Under the pieces are notes generated by a model that worked only from the letters and a program-made list of their open reading frames with translations, had not been told where the DNA came from and made no database searches. Both the position numbers and the translations under genes were made by a program. Below are positions 11,525 to 22,709 of a stretch of DNA of 64,000 nucleotides, in pieces. Within the stretch, counting starts at the first letter, position 1, and the number at the start of each line of letters is the position of its first letter. The stretch is from the NCBI GenBank assembly GCA_903813345.2, contig CAIIXF020000003.1, positions 10,308,931-10,372,930 of the forward strand. The letters run 5' to 3'. The DNA is from Owenia fusiformis (Eukaryota; Annelida; Polychaeta; Sabellida; Oweniidae).

Positions 11525-13875
11525 CTTTTACTTTAGCGAATAGACTACATAGTGTTTTACCTAAACTTGTTCATAAAGACCAATCCTCATACATAAAAGG
11601 CAGATATATAGGAAATAATGCCAGACTTTTGTTAGATCTAATTGATTACTCTAACTATGAAAATATAGATGCATTGCTTTTGTGTTTAGATTATAAAAAG
11701 GCATTTGATAGCATTAATTGGGCATTCATGTTCAAGGTACTAGAAACACTGAACTTTGGCAAAAATTTTATAAAATGGAAAAAAGCTCTTTATAATGATC
11801 CAAAACTTAAAATCAAAAACAATGGGCATATTTCTAATGAAGTAAAAATAAAAAAAGGTATACGGCAGGGATGTCCGGCATCTGCTTTGATTTTCATAAT
11901 ATGTACTGAAATAATGGCAAATAAGCTGAGAAAAAATGACAAAATTAAAGGAATTAAAATTGACAAAAAAGAAATAAAAGTAATTCAACATGCAGATGAT
12001 ACCACCCTCACATTATCAACTAAAGAATCTATTCGCGAAGCACTTAAAGAAATAAATAATTTTTCTGAAATATCTGGACTTAATTTAAATATGGGCAAAA
12101 CGGAGGGAATATGGTTAGGTAACTTAAAAGGTAATGGACATCAATATGAAAATATTCATTTTGGAGTAGAACCTGTAAAATGTCTGGGAATATTTATTGG
12201 AAATGACAAAACTTTGTGCAAAGAAAAAAACTGGGACAACAAGATCAACAATTTTGAAAAACTCTTTGAATCATGGAAAAAAAGAAAACTGACCCTCTTT
12301 GGAAAAGCACATGTGATTAACACTCTTGGAATTTCAAAATTAGTATACAATTTAAGTATTCTAGATGTACCCGATGATATTGTTAAAAGAATCAATAAAA
12401 TTATTTTCGGTTTTCTATGGAAAAAGGATTGGATAAAACGAAATACTTTAATTGGAAATATACTTGATGGGGGGATTAATCTGGTAGACATTCAATGTAA
12501 AATTGATGCTTTAAAAGCTGCATGGGCACCTCGTATTAAAACAACAAACACATCGGTTAAAATAATTCCAGAATTTATAATAAATAAGCTTGGTTTTACA
12601 ATAAACGATTTTTACAAAACAAATTTTGACGAAAATGTTAAGATTTTAGATCACTATAAGTTCTACAAACATGTCTTTTGTGCATACAATAGATGTAAGG
12701 AAATAGAGAAAAATAAACATCCTGGAACAGAAGTTTTATGGCTAAACAAACGGTTTTTATGTAGGAAAGAAACTTTGTACATGAAAAATTGGATAAATGC
12801 AGGTTTTATTTATGTCAAGGACTTTTTTGACGAGAGAAATAATCTCATTGATGAGAAAACTGTTTTGTTAAGATTAAAGAATAAGCAAAATTGGATGACC
12901 GGATTTTTAAGAATTAGACTTGTTTTGCACAATATAAAATATGAGAGTAAACAAAGTATGAAATATGCTAACAAAAGGCATTCAAACTCTTTCCTATTTA
13001 GAAATGACAAATATGAAAACCTTGAGAAATTAAGTTCAAAGTTCTTTTATAAAATCCTATTGAAAGATAAATTTATTAGACCAAAGATGGAAGCAGATTG
13101 GACAAAATCCTTCAATATTCAGAACGATAGAATCACTTTTAGAAATATATACAAAAACAAGATAAAAGATATTGAATGCCAAAAGTTATCAGAATTTAAT
13201 TTTAAACTATTACATAATTTCTTAGCCTGCGGAAAACTGGTAAATAAGTGGAATATGAATGTACCAAAAGAATGTAGTGAGTGTAATGTTGTACAAGACA
13301 TTAGACATTTATTATATGATTGTGTGTTAATTAAAAATCTATGGAATATTCTAAGTGAAACACTAAAGGTGGATATTACTTGGAAAAATATACTTCTGGG
13401 GTACCAAAGCATGAACAGCAAATTAGAATTTAGAATGTTGCTTTACACAATATTGATGAAATGTATTCATGAAATTTGGACAAAAAACTCAGACAATCCA
13501 ACTCAATATAAACAAGCAAATTTTAAATCGAAAATAGCATCTAAATTAAATATTTATGAACACATTTTTAAATTGCAAGGAAAAGTAAATATTGCTCATG
13601 ATTTTAAGAAAATTATAAATGCCTTTGCTGCTTACTAAGATTGAATGGATTTTCTGGAATTTTACTATTGTATAAGGATCAAAATTTTGATAGAGTATAT
13701 AATGCTGTGAAAATCCTATTTTACTATTCTATAAATTCTAATCCAGGATATATGTATATTTCCGTTTGTGCATAGTTTTATTGATTTAAGTATTGTTTGT
13801 GTTTATGTATTTTGTGTTTATGTTTTTTGAATAAATATTTTAATAAAAAAAAAACAAAAAAAAAAAAAACAAAAA
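11525..13875 (+). mobile_element. 5'-truncated LINE insertion
   Basis: Bounded by the 9-bp direct repeat AACATTGAA (11516-11524 and 13876-13884; the leading AA could be poly(A)). The 3' end has an AATAAA at about 13829 and an A-rich tail. The 5' end falls where the reading frame opens, as expected of target-primed reverse transcription that stopped early. The almost intact ORF suggests a fairly recent insertion. Confidence 0.85.
11527..13638 (+). CDS. LINE reverse transcriptase (ORF2, N-terminally truncated)
   Basis: About 700 codons without a stop. It starts inside the reverse transcriptase at LANRLHSVLPKLVHKDQSSYIKGR, then DYKKAFDSINW (fingers/palm), GIRQGCPASALIF, and the catalytic box QHADDTT (about 11986-12006), then LNLNMGKTEGIWLG. 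The C-terminal part has a zf-RVT-like Cys/His cluster (CSEC...HLLYDC, about 13270-13323). The normal F/Y-ADD is HADD here, a Tyr-to-His change of one base that would probably impair polymerisation. The endonuclease is absent because of 5' truncation. L1/Tx1-like affinity is likely by eye, not proven. Lys/Asn-rich codon use matches its AT-rich sequence. Confidence 0.85.
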   Translation, partial: FTLANRLHSVLPKLVHKDQSSYIKGRYIGNNARLLLDLIDYSNYENIDALLLCLDYKKAFDSINWAFMFKVLETLNFGKNFIKWKKALYNDPKLKIKNNGHISNEVKIKKGIRQGCPASALIFIICTEIMANKLRKNDKIKGIKIDKKEIKVIQHADDTTLTLSTKESIREALKEINNFSEISGLNLNMGKTEGIWLGNLKGNGHQYENIHFGVEPVKCLGIFIGNDKTLCKEKNWDNKINNFEKLFESWKKRKLTLFGKAHVINTLGISKLVYNLSILDVPDDIVKRINKIIFGFLWKKDWIKRNTLIGNILDGGINLVDIQCKIDALKAAWAPRIKTTNTSVKIIPEFIINKLGFTINDFYKTNFDENVKILDHYKFYKHVFCAYNRCKEIEKNKHPGTEVLWLNKRFLCRKETLYMKNWINAGFIYVKDFFDERNNLIDEKTVLLRLKNKQNWMTGFLRIRLVLHNIKYESKQSMKYANKRHSNSFLFRNDKYENLEKLSSKFFYKILLKDKFIRPKMEADWTKSFNIQNDRITFRNIYKNKIKDIECQKLSEFNFKLLHNFLACGKLVNKWNMNVPKECSECNVVQDIRHLLYDCVLIKNLWNILSETLKVDITWKNILLGYQSMNSKLEFRMLLYTILMKCIHEIWTKNSDNPTQYKQANFKSKIASKLNIYEHIFKLQGKVNIAHDFKKIINAFAAY

Positions 13876-14170
13876 AACATTGAATTGATGATTTCATTTA
13901 GACGAGTATTAATGACTGCTTACACTCCAATGTACATTTAATAACATAATGTATTACATACCTAGCGAAGCATTTGTATTGAAGTCATGGCAAAGCTAGC
14001 GGGCTATATCCAGCGATATTGCCCGATTACCCCAATATAGCCCTCCTACCTCGTTTTGATGTTAGATTTCTCTAATAACCATGCGAACATCATCATGACG
14101 TCATGTCTGTTTACATACAAACCGAACTACTTTCTTACGTACGCCATCTATACATATTTACAAAGTCAAA

Positions 14171-16054
14171 ATGGCAGCTCTTGCAGACGAGTTTAAACTG
14201 AATGGTAATTCGCAAGTTATAGAACCTATTCTTGATTTCAGGCCTGTCAACTTGGGAACACCTAACATGAGTGACTTGGAAATGTTGAACACCTCCCCTC
14301 AAAATGTGGACACCTTGGTCCAAATCTGAACACTTTGATCCAAATTTTGAACACCTTGGTTTAAATTTTATTACATCTTGCCAAATTTTGAACACCTCAA
14401 ATTTTTCGCGCTCGCAACGCTCGCGTTTCAAACATCCATCAACGGGGGGGGGGGGGATAGGTACGAAAAATTTCGAACAGAATGCGTGACATATATGTAA
14501 TTCGCGTGAAAAGTCCGAACGAAATGCGTACATTTTTTTTCCGGCGTTCGTATTTTTGCTGTGTAGACGATCTTTTTTAGAAAATTTTCAACAGAAATAT
14601 TTTTGCTTGACAATTACCAGGTAAAATGCGTATTTGCGTGACATTTTCTGTCACGCAAAAATAACTGGCGTGACTTCAAATTCTTCAGCAAATGCGTGAC
14701 AAATACCTGTGATTTAGATGAGGGAATCTTCGATGACAAAGATTTACTAGACTTTGTGAAAAACATTGAAAGAGATACACCGTTACCTTCTGAATCCGAG
14801 CCCCTGTCAATGGACCTGACAATGAAAGAGCAGGAGCTCCGAGAATTTGTGAATGAAAATGAGAAAGTGAACACTCGAGTCGCTACTAACACTGCTCTGA
14901 ATAAAGTAACACAACACTTGAGATCATTAAATGAGAATAGGCCAATTGAAGAAATCCCACCTCAGCAACTTGATATACTATTAGCAGATTTTGTAAAAAG
15001 CGCTAAAAAGTCAGGCAGAAAGAACAGTGAAGATACTGAATTTGAGCCTGGTACACTTACTTCCTATATCAATTCCATCGAGAGATATTTAGGACGCAAG
15101 TGTTATTCCGTCAGCTTAAGGGATAGAACTTTTAAGTTATTGCAGGACACTCTATCATCTAAACGTCGAAACTTAACAAGAAACGGCAAAGGAAACAAAC
15201 CAAATGCAACGGTGGTTCTGACCAATGCAGAGATTGATATTTTGTGGACCAAAAACGTTTTTGGTGACAGTGCTCCTTGGAACTTACAATTCACTATGTG
15301 GTTTATGATATGCCAACATTTTGGCTTTAGAGCTCGTGATGAGCACAGGAAACTTGAATGGGGAGATATTGTTTTGAAAAAGATGCCCGATTGAACTGAA
15401 TATATAGAGCTTCAACGAACTAGGGGCTCGAAATGTCGTGATGGAAGTACAACAGCTAAAGAAGATAGTCGTAAGGTTCCACCTAGATGTTTTGCTATTG
15501 GGGGTGAACGTTGTCCCATACGTATATACAAGGCGTTTCGAACACATAGAATTCCATCACTTAGTATGGATGACAGTCCATTCTATCTCACTACAATACC
15601 CGTAAACAGACTAAGAGGTGACTCTTGGTATTACAAGTCACCTCTAGGAAAGAACTCCCTCTCAAATTTTCTCAGGACAGCCTGTGAAAAGGCTGGGATT
15701 TCCGCAGAGAAGCATAGCAACCATGCTGCTAGGAAAACTCTTTGTCAGTCAATGACTAAGGCGAACATTCCAATTGAAAAGATGAAACAAATTAGTAACC
15801 ATAGGAACAGTAGTAGTTTTGAAGAGTACCAAGATGGCATTGATATCGAGGAACACAAGGAAATATCACGCACAATAGCAATGGGAGGAAAGCCAATGGA
15901 AAATTTTCAACCACGCCCCCCTGCTGAACCCCAAACACAGATAGCTAGTGCTATCCAGGGTATATTTGGAAATGATGGACAATCAAAGTTTGACAACTAC
16001 TGCACATTTAACATTAATAATGTCTTATTTTATTTTGACGTCATTCCAATGTAA
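14171..16054 (+). pseudogene. Crypton-type tyrosine recombinase (DUF3504-like), one in-frame stop
   Basis: One frame is open from 14696 to 16054 apart from a TGA at 15392-15394. Tyrosine-recombinase signatures are visible in order: the first Arg in FGFRARDEHRKLEWGD (about 15320-15367), HAARKTLCQ (H-x-x-R, about 15722-15750), ISNHRNSSSFEEYQ (His and the likely nucleophile Tyr, about 15790-15835), and a C-terminal CTFNIN repeat-like end seen in multicopy DUF3504/Crypton proteins. Such enzymes cut and rejoin DNA through a phosphotyrosine. A good ATG at 14171 opens about 35 codons (MAALADEFKLNGNSQVIEP) that could be the true N-terminus. The 14290-14690 stretch between would then be an insertion or intron. 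No Crypton boundaries were found. A host gene of the KIAA1958 type is the alternative. Confidence 0.65.
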
Positions 16055-16840
16055 TGAACCAGTTATATCACCAAAAGTTATCATATTTTGTTTGAAATTG
16101 GCCGAAAAGTTAAAGGTATGAGGATTCTAATCTCAACGGAATCAATTACAGATCTACCTTCAAAGTTACAGAAGCCTGAGATGACTAAGATACCATATGA
16201 TTTTAAGTACCTCTACCAGACCGTTGAATATCCTCATTTCACCATTTTGACGCCATTTCTAATAGATTTCAATGGAGTCATGCATGAATTCCTCATGAAT
16301 TTTTCAAAACAAATTGGCCGAAAAGTGTGCATGCGTACATTGCTTAAACATGTTAAATCAGTAAAGGAAAGGTTGATGTCTAGTTATAGAAACCTGAGAT
16401 GACTAAGGTGGCAAATCAATATCATTCGCACAGTAAGCGTTCGAAAAATGTCTCCATTATAAATCCCATAGGCTTTGGAAAACCGGAAGTAATGGTTCTG
16501 CGCATGCGCAGTGAAATATTGGACATATTTTGTGCAATGATTAAAGTTGAATTCTGGATGTTATTTTTGACATTTTCATTTTGGCATTTATAGTTCGCAT
16601 AGTGATTTCATTGTCAAAGACAGTTACCAATAGTCACAAATACACTGTAATGGAATTTACGTCAATGCGTGGGTAAGTAAACACCATGCTCATTATGTAT
16701 TTGTCACAACATGTACATACTGAACTGATAGTAATACTAGTATGTTGCGTTTACTCTAGTCATCGAACTTTTGTTTTTTCTTTGAATTATGGGATAGAAT
16801 GAACTTTTGACATCGGGGTTTCCCAGCTGGGATTCCCATT
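16055..16840. repeat. non-coding, with a local duplication
   Basis: AAATTGGCCGAAAAG occurs at about 16095 and 16310, and CTGAGATGACTAAG at about 16176 and 16393, so about 215 bases are tandemly duplicated in diverged form. No supported gene; this may be the 3' flank of the recombinase element. Confidence 0.45.
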
Positions 16841-18351
16841 GGACCTATAGGGGGGGGGGGGGTGTATAGAGGGTCTTGGAAATGCATATACAATATTTTT
16901 TAGCTCTCTTATACCATATACAATATTTTTTCACCCCTTTTATACCATATACAATATTTTTCACAGCTCTTATACCATATACGATATTTTAGGTGAAATA
17001 CAATATACGATAATTTTGAAACTGCTTTTGATTAAAGTTTGGATATTTATAAGGAAATAATATTATATTAGGAGAGAATCCATGTACTAAAGTAAATGTA
17101 TTATTATAAGGCAAATAGACTCCAAATACATACCACAATGATTTCATTTATTACATTATGAATAAGACACCATTCGGGTACATCCGCATGTTCAGAAAAG
17201 CTGAGACCACATTTTATTTTCAGGTAAACAAGTTGTTTTAAAACACATTTATGATATAAGATACATGACTTCTCTTCAGTGATTTCACAACCTACTTTGA
17301 CCAAAAAACTAACTTTAACATTTCTGCAATTTGCTAAAGCCATTACCTCATTACCTGTAAAAGTACCATAACGATATTCAAAATTAGCACAAAACCTGCA
17401 TCATTGGAATGGGTGGAACTCTTTCTTATGACCTACTTTCCCATGACTTATTTTTATGTCAATGGAATCCTTCATAGTCTGGAGCCAGGGAAAAAAATCC
17501 TTGAAACATAATTGATGCAAAATTGAGAATGTGGAATAAAAGATTCATTATGTGTTCTATGAAAACAAAGTTTGCTGAGGAAAATATGTATCAGATAGAT
17601 AATGAAGATTCACAATGCACAAACATTTTGTAAAGCAATTACCTGGAAAATATTAAGTACTAGTATTGAAAACAGTCCAGTACTGTCAACCCCTAAAGAT
17701 TTTCTCGCGGGACAGATTTTTTAGACCCAGTGCCCAAAATTCGCGGGATTTTGCGGGACATGTACTAAATTCGCGGGATTTCGCGGGACATTTGAGGCAT
17801 TTGCGTGATTGCGCTAATAGGCCAAAATTTGTTTATCAAATTCGCGGGATTTCGCGGGACCATTCGAGGGACAAACACTCTAATTGCGGGACAGTTAACA
17901 GGTTTACCACCAAAAACTTCATAGAGGGACAGATGTTTTAGAAAACGTGCCCTAAATTTGCGGGATTTCGCGGGACATCCACCTAAATTTGCAGGATGTC
18001 CCGGGACATTCAAGGGATTTGCGTGATTGGGACTAATGTAAAAGCATGTTAAAGTATTTAAATAAAACTTCCAGATACTGATTAATCAAATATAATGCAC
18101 CGTTGCATTATAACTTAAATAAACGTCAACACAATTTCACAAAATACGCATAGGAATATTATTAAACTTTATTGTAATTTATCAAAAACAAAAACCATGC
18201 TTCAGGTGTGAGTACCGTAATCTAACACGAAATTAATTTCGGAACAATACTTTGCACTTCTGGCGTCGTGACCAACTATGAAACACTTACCCCCATAATG
18301 TTATATATTAAAATGTACCTATTCATATACTGTAGGCATGGGCTTTCAATT

Positions 18352-18784
18352 ACCCAAATGCGAGTAGGTAGTTACCAGTTTCACCACCAGGTGGCTGATT
18401 CGGGTCAATTAACATGGCAGGTATATAAGAAAGTTCCCTTGAACTTGAATATTATCAATTTAAGTGGCTCAATTTCCATATAACCCTTATGTGTCTAATA
18501 CTTATACTAATGAAAATATGTCCAGTAAAGCAAAATATTATCTGTCCACTAAAAGAAAAGATATTTCATTTTTTGTGATTTTATAGCATGGGGTCTATGG
18601 GGAATCTCCCCGAGCCAGAAGTCCCATTTTCAAAGAAAAGTAATTTTTCAAAGTTGATAAACACTTTTTAAAACCACATTTCTAGATGTAATTTTACATG
18701 TAGATTTCAAATATGATATTACTTTGACTGAATTTTGAATTTTTAATGACCTAAATCAAGATTATTTCTACTCGCATCTGGGTT
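18352..18784 (+). mobile_element. PIF/Harbinger-like MITE, copy 2
   Basis: 433 bp, same family as 49251-49683. Flanked by ATT at 18349-18351 and 18785-18787. The target is itself palindromic: the 11 to 12 bases on each side are inverted copies (CATGGGCTTTCA and its complement), so it entered at the centre of a short hairpin. Confidence 0.8.
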
Positions 18785-18856
18785 ATTGAAAGCCCATGAT
18801 ATAGGGGTTCGATTAATCTACATCAAATTATAGGGAATGAGGTTACTTTTCTAGAT

Positions 18857-19365
18857 AGGGTTTGTAGAAAAAACCGGGTACCGGGTAGTAAATCCTCCAT
18901 GCTGGGTTCAAACTTGGTACCCGGTCGAAAAAACCGGGTACCCAAAAAACGAAATATACGAATATATATAACATAATTAGATCATTAGAAAACGTGTAAG
19001 ATTTGTTTTGAATTTACAAAAATGTATGTAACTTCCTTCAAAATTGCGCTAGAAGCTTCAAATGAAAAGCATTTTAAGGCTCTTTTCTTCCTTTATCATC
19101 ATGACCAATGAAAATATGGCCATGACGATAGAGGAAGAAAAGAGCCTTAAACTATGCTTTTTATTTGAAGCTTCTAGCTCAATTTTGAAGGATGTTACAA
19201 ACATTTTTGTGAATTCAAAACAAATCTTACACGTTTTCTCATAATCTAATTATGTTATATATTCGTATTTTTCGTTTTTTGGGTACCCGTTTTTTTGAGG
19301 GGTACCAAGTTTGAACCCAGCATGGAGGATTTACAACCCGGTACCCGGTTTTTTCTACAAACCCT
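18857..19365. mobile_element. foldback hAT-type MITE
   Basis: 509-bp near-perfect palindrome with tips AGGGTTTGTAGAAAAAACCG. The 8-bp flanks TTCTAGAT (18849-18856) and TTCTACAT (19366-19373) differ at one base, consistent with an aged 8-bp target duplication as made by hAT transposases. Arms contain repeated GGGTACC words. Confidence 0.7.
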
Positions 19366-20329
19366 TTCTACATATCAGCGTCCATTTATTGTAACTCGCG
19401 TTTGCTAACATTTGCTCAGTTCTGAGATGAAGGCCACACGGGTAGTAAAAAGGCCAACGTTGGAACTGTTTGTGACCTACATCCCTATTTTCGTAATTAA
19501 AATGAAAGTTGAACCCTTCCTCTTTATTTTGATACCAAACAACAGCATGCTAGGTACTTACAACAAGGTAAACTTTACTCCTCAAAAGTGCAAAAACTTA
19601 GCTTCTTATATAAGATAAGATAATCACAATATAGGGGATTGCAACAATTTCGGAAATTCGCGGAGGTTAAAGCCACATTTGCGGGACTTCGCGGGACATT
19701 GCGGGACACGCGAATTAGCCTAATTTTGATCAAATTTGCGGGATAATCCCGCCATTCGCGGGACACTTGACAGCTCTGACAGTCAGAAATAAAGGACTTC
19801 ACAAACTTCCATGTAGATAATTCATTTTTGATTGGACTCGAGTCTGGAAACTAAAGCTTGAAATAAAGGCAAGATGAGACTTGATTGTTTAATCATTTGA
19901 AATAAAAGACACCTCGGGGTTTCAGATAAGGCAGCCTCAAAGACAGTATAAAAGGAGGGGGAAGATAGCGCAACAGATTTTGGAAGTCATATGTTTGATT
20001 TTGGCCATTTCCTGGGGGTTTAAACAGGTGCATATGTTAGGCGAATGCATTACCTCCAGGAAAATCACTTCTAGAGATGGTAAAACAATTTCGACTTTGA
20101 GACAGGGTAGATGCAAACAACCCACCCACATGTTTTTTCTGAAATGTTTTCCTGATTTTCAACCCCTTCCATCCCTGCTCCATATATTTTCTATTATACC
20201 ATATACCATATTTTTTACACCTCTTATACCATATACGATAAATTTTGCCCCCTCTTATACAATATACAATAAATTTTCAGCCTCTTATACGATATACAAT
20301 ATCTCTATACACCCCCCCCCCCCCCCCTA

Positions 20330-21096
20330 TATGCTTCACGTATTTATTTCAAGGTGATTTAGAACTATTTCAATAATGAAGCAGTTCTGTATCATATAAA
20401 TTACTGATACCATTCGTTAAGTGTAAGAATTGCGTGTTCTGAACTCGGCATATGGCGGATTTGTTATACGCGCATTAATCTGTACAGATGTTAGTGGGCA
20501 CTTTCAGAGTGTGATTCGGCAAATCAAGTTCAATTTCTTTCGAATTCTGGGCGAACTTTTAACTTTAGACGCTCAGATTGGAACACTTTAGTCTTATTAG
20601 GTATGTAATACATCAGTTATGTCACTATGACGTGAAATATGCCCTTGTTCTTGTCGAGATATAGGCCGAGATATAGGCCTCCCAAGGCCTATATCGACAG
20701 AACTCGGGCATATTTCACGTCATAGTGACATAACCTCTAAATATTGTAACTCTCAAGAATCACTCGATCAGATCATTGAATTTCAAGTCCTAGATGGGTA
20801 GTTTGCTTTTTTATGCAGGTCAACCTGATAACGTTTTTATTGGTCAATCAGCCTGAAGTCACACGTTGTGTCCATGTCCATATTGTCAATCAATATGGTT
20901 TTGCGATACCGTTAGGTAGCCTAGGTATTATGGGAATCTCGGAACCGCTGAATAACTTAGCATAATATCAGCGATGATGCATTGGATTGTTAAGGTTGTA
21001 TTAATTCAAGATCAGAAAAGTAAATAAATACCGACTTGGGCAAGGCTACAAGTTTCAGAGCCATTAACATTCCTTGATAGTGACAATGAGTAGCCA
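20330..21096. other. non-coding with one long hairpin
   Basis: No gene seen. A 119-base inverted repeat lies at 20616-20734: arms GTTATGTCACTATGACGTGA and its complement, continuing through ATATGCCC and GATATAGGCC. Near 21030-21060 is a short inverted match to 10465-10495 (AAGTTTCA...TTGCCCAAGT), a dispersed repeat. Confidence 0.5.
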
Positions 21097-22583
21097 CCCA
21101 ATTGAAAAAAGCCTATGGAAAATCATCTCCAATTATCACCTAACTTACTATTGATAATTAGTTGAAAGTTAGGTGTAAAAATTCACATGCAAATGAGCTA
21201 ATTATCAACTTAATTAACGCTTAATTTGCAACTTAATTAACGATTAACTACCATCAATATGCAAATGAGCTATTTACGTAAATTAGTTGAAAGTTAGTTG
21301 TAAGTTTGATGTAAGTTAATCTCTAATTATCACCTAACTTACTATTGATAATTAGTTGAAAGTTAGGTTTAAGTCGGATTTGTGACATCTCAAAAATGAC
21401 TCGCTTCTTTTTTGCTTCTCTTCACTCGGAGATTTTTGCTTCATTTTGAACTATTTTGTGACGGAATATTCATCTTAATTAGGATCTTTCAGAACAGACA
21501 ACATTGAACTTGAACTATTGAAATTTCACAGCAAGAGGAGGGAAAACCCCATGATCCAATTGATGACATACGACTTCCTCCTTCGCACACCTCCTTTTGT
21601 CGAAAACGTACCCTCCATCTTGGTTTTCAAAGTTTTCAAATTGACCTAGTTTTAAACCAATCAACGATCGACTCGCTAAACCAATCAGCGACGATGTCAT
21701 CTCAATACAGATTTACATTATAAGCGTATGTCATCTTTGAACCCTGGGGTTTCTCCCCCTCTTTTTTAAAGCTATTCTATTTTGCAAATTTTTAAGATTC
21801 ATGAAAAGCATGTGAAAACATCATTATTGCCATCAACAATTAAAATCAGAACACAAACATTAGACTGATAATGTTACATAATAAGGACGTAACAGATATA
21901 ATCAAAAATATGTTTTGAAATGTCTTTGATCTAACAATCATTATTTAGAAGAGCACATTTGGATAACTTGTGAAAAATAGGTAACCCATGTTAGTACCTA
22001 AATTGCATTCTAGGATTAATATTATATGATCTGATTCAAAAAGATTTTTAAATTCATAAACATTTCAGACAGAAGTGTGAATAAGATTTAACATACATTG
22101 TATTCATGTTCTACATACCCTTATAATAATGTTGACCAAATTTCATGGTAGTATACGCACCATTCACGTTGTAATTCTCAATTTTATGAGAGAAATATCT
22201 CTCACATGTTTTCTTTTTCCACCATCTTGAAATTAAATTTAGGGGGTTTGTATTTCTAAATCATGGGCCTAATTTACGACTAATTATCATTATAATCATC
22301 CTATATGTTAACTATCAACCAATAATCTACTTCAGAACAAAAACGTTTTAATTTACCACTTACTATCACCCTCAAACATTTCATATCTTAATTATCAACT
22401 AAAAATCATAAATCAGCATTATTGTAAGTTGATTTACGTTGAACTTGCTACTGATAATTAGGCCATAATTATCATTGATTTAATTAACGCTTAACTTTAA
22501 TTCCAATTACCAGCAGAATTGTTGATAATTAGTTGTAAATTAGTTGGTAATAAGTTGGTAATTAGTTTTATTTTTCAATTGGG
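21097..22583. mobile_element. non-autonomous DNA element rich in AATTAGTTG repeats
   Basis: Ends CCCAATTGAAAAA and TTTTTCAATTGGG are inverted copies, flanked by CA on both sides. Both subterminal regions (21120-21370 and 22270-22560) hold many related words (TAATTATCACCTAACTTAC, AATTAGTTGAAAGTTAG) in both senses. The middle is unique AT-rich DNA without an ORF. The superfamily is unknown. Confidence 0.5.
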
Positions 22584-22585
22584 CA

Positions 22586-22707
22586 ACAGATGGACCATCC
22601 GTAAATATTGATGATTTTGTCAGCTCAGCTGAACGAGCCTCCAGATTCCTTGAAACAAATGACCATAATTCAAGAATAATATTATCTCACAATTTTTTGA
22701 AATCGTG
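22586..22707 (+). CDS. possible orphan coding exon, unidentified
   Basis: 40 codons plus two bases are open and end at a consensus donor (TG|GTAAGT). The peptide has TDGPSVNIDDFVSSAERA followed by SRFLETNDHNSRIILSHNF, which looks like ordinary protein rather than repeat translation. The 5' boundary was probably altered by the transposon ending at 22583, so no clean acceptor is visible. The gene is unknown; it may belong with the + strand exons at 41140-42363 (speculative). Confidence 0.3.
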
Positions 22708-22709
22708 GT

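Larger units (their letters stand above)
17678..19778. mobile_element. hAT-like non-autonomous element with GCGGGA repeats
   Basis: Ends read CAGTACTGTCAA and, inverted, CAGAGCTGTCAA, and are flanked by the direct repeat ACAGTC (17672-17677 and 19779-19784). Both subterminal zones (17700-18012 and 19640-19765) contain many copies of TTCGCGGGATTTCGCGGGAC-like words, typical of clustered transposase-binding repeats. CAG tips suggest hAT, although the flanking duplication is 6 bp rather than 8. The interior carries two later insertions (18352-18784 and 18857-19365). Confidence 0.6.
16845..20329. mobile_element. composite element with poly-G/TATACC inverted ends
   Basis: The left end has TATA, a run of G, then GTGTATAGAG and about 22-bp repeats of the type TTATACCATATACAATATTTT (16890-17010). 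The right end (20185-20329) has the same features inverted and finishes with a run of C and TATA. The two ends look like long terminal inverted repeats with internal tandem units. The superfamily is unknown. Inside lie the 17678-19778 element and its own nested insertions. No transposase ORF is visible. Confidence 0.45.

Noticed and set aside
15392-15394. TGA as selenocysteine codon in the recombinase
   Set aside because: The position is not a known Cys/Sec site of the family and no SECIS-like element was recognised; a disabling mutation is simpler.
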